Shown here in pieces: positions 5,910 to 6,136 of a stretch of DNA of 6,136 nucleotides. A model generated the notes under the pieces. That model had not been told where the DNA came from. It saw nothing but the letters and a program-made list of their open reading frames with translations, and made no database searches. A program made the position numbers and the translations under genes. Origin of the DNA: an uncultured Oscillospiraceae bacterium (GTDB lineage Bacteria > Bacillota > Clostridia > Oscillospirales > Oscillospiraceae); NCBI GenBank assembly GCA_910588045.1, contig CAJUPS010000150.1, forward strand, positions 1 through 6,136. Reading direction: 5' to 3'. How positions within the stretch are numbered: position 1 is the stretch's first letter; every line of letters starts with the position of its first letter.

Positions 5910-6136
5910 GATATTCCACATCTACGCATCCCAGGGGCAAAACAATTACGTGGAGCTGGACCTCCCCGCCAGCGACTACGAGATGCTGGACATGATGGAA
6001 CGGCTGCGGCTGGCGCCGGGGAAGCTGCCCTATGTGGAAGTGCTGAAAATCCATGAAACGTATGACTATCTGGATAGGTGTATCTGTTGGCTGGCAAAAA
6101 CAGGGAGAAAGGGACGGCAAAATAAAATAGGAGGAA
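5902..6136 (+). CDS. ArdA-related protein, N-terminal part (3' partial)
   Basis: The frame opens with TTG 5902, overlaps the previous gene by 8 bases and is still open at the window end after 78 codons. Residues 1-54 (IFHIYASQGQNNYVELDLPAS, then DYEMLDMMERLRL, then YVEVLKIHETYDYLDRC) match the start of a clostridial antirestriction/polyvalent protein family I know from memory. They also resemble the start of each ArdA unit upstream: compare LPASDYEMLDMMERLRL with FPIPEEDYDHSISLLEGLGI, and ETYDYLDRC with SPYPVLDRL. After about residue 57 the sequence (WLAKTGRKGRQNKIGG) becomes basic and unlike the family as I recall it, so this may be a short or truncated member. The closing codons ATA GGA GGA plus A would read IGGM if TG follows, matching the neighbouring tails. 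Confidence 0.65.
   Translation, partial: MGEIFHIYASQGQNNYVELDLPASDYEMLDMMERLRLAPGKLPYVEVLKIHETYDYLDRCICWLAKTGRKGRQNKIGG
6129..6135 (+). promoter_or_regulatory. Probable ribosome binding site for a gene beyond the window
   Basis: AGGAGGA is a full Shine-Dalgarno match at the very edge. By analogy with upstream junctions it suggests that another start lies within about 5-12 bases past the end; the start itself is not visible. Confidence 0.5.

Noticed and set aside
1..6136. CRISPR array, tRNA, rRNA, insertion sequence, integrase or att site
   Set aside because: No regularly spaced repeats, cloverleaf-like sequence, transposase motifs or terminal inverted repeats were seen on either strand; only the short tail-coding repeats recur.

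Overview
The window reads as a piece of the accessory region of a conjugative or integrative element from a Clostridia-type Firmicute, probably of the gut Oscillospiraceae/Lachnospiraceae sort. The support is indirect: moderately GC-rich DNA (judged by eye, not counted), strong AGGAGG-type ribosome sites with some TTG starts, and a string of protein families (ArdA-like antirestriction, LPD28-like, DUF4314/DUF6329-like) that I know mainly from clostridial elements of this kind. No relaxase, type IV secretion gene, integrase or att site is visible, so the element itself is inferred from its cargo.

Layout, all on the + strand. Positions 3-428: the C-terminal 141 residues of a gene that begins before the window. 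Positions 461-508: a strong, roughly symmetrical hairpin terminator. Positions 533-1216: a small protein with an N-terminal cysteine cluster. Positions 1216-2394: a 392-residue ArdA-like protein made of two tandem copies of one ~160-residue unit. After a 73-base gap come an LPD28-like protein (2468-3256, TTG start), an unrecognised 338-residue protein (3256-4272), a DUF4314/DUF6329-like three-part protein (4273-5256), an unrecognised 210-residue protein (5277-5909), and the start of a gene resembling the first part of the ArdA unit (5902-6136, TTG start, runs off the end).

From 2468 onward the genes are packed with stop-start overlaps (TGATG, TAG-ATG, an 8-base overlap) or a 20-base gap, so they should be translated as one operon. 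Several Shine-Dalgarno sites lie inside the last codons of the preceding gene. The likely common job, by association with ArdA, is protecting incoming element DNA from host defences or adjusting the new host just after transfer; apart from ArdA this is inference.

The observation most worth following up is that the consecutive, otherwise unrelated proteins end in similar short Met/Gly-rich tails (EMQMC, GMQML, MTMGGMI, AMGGMM, AMGGMGL, EGGMVLG, and a last gene cut off at KIGG). In some the codons double as the next gene's ribosome site, but at least three tails have no such role, which hints at a shared protein-level signal.
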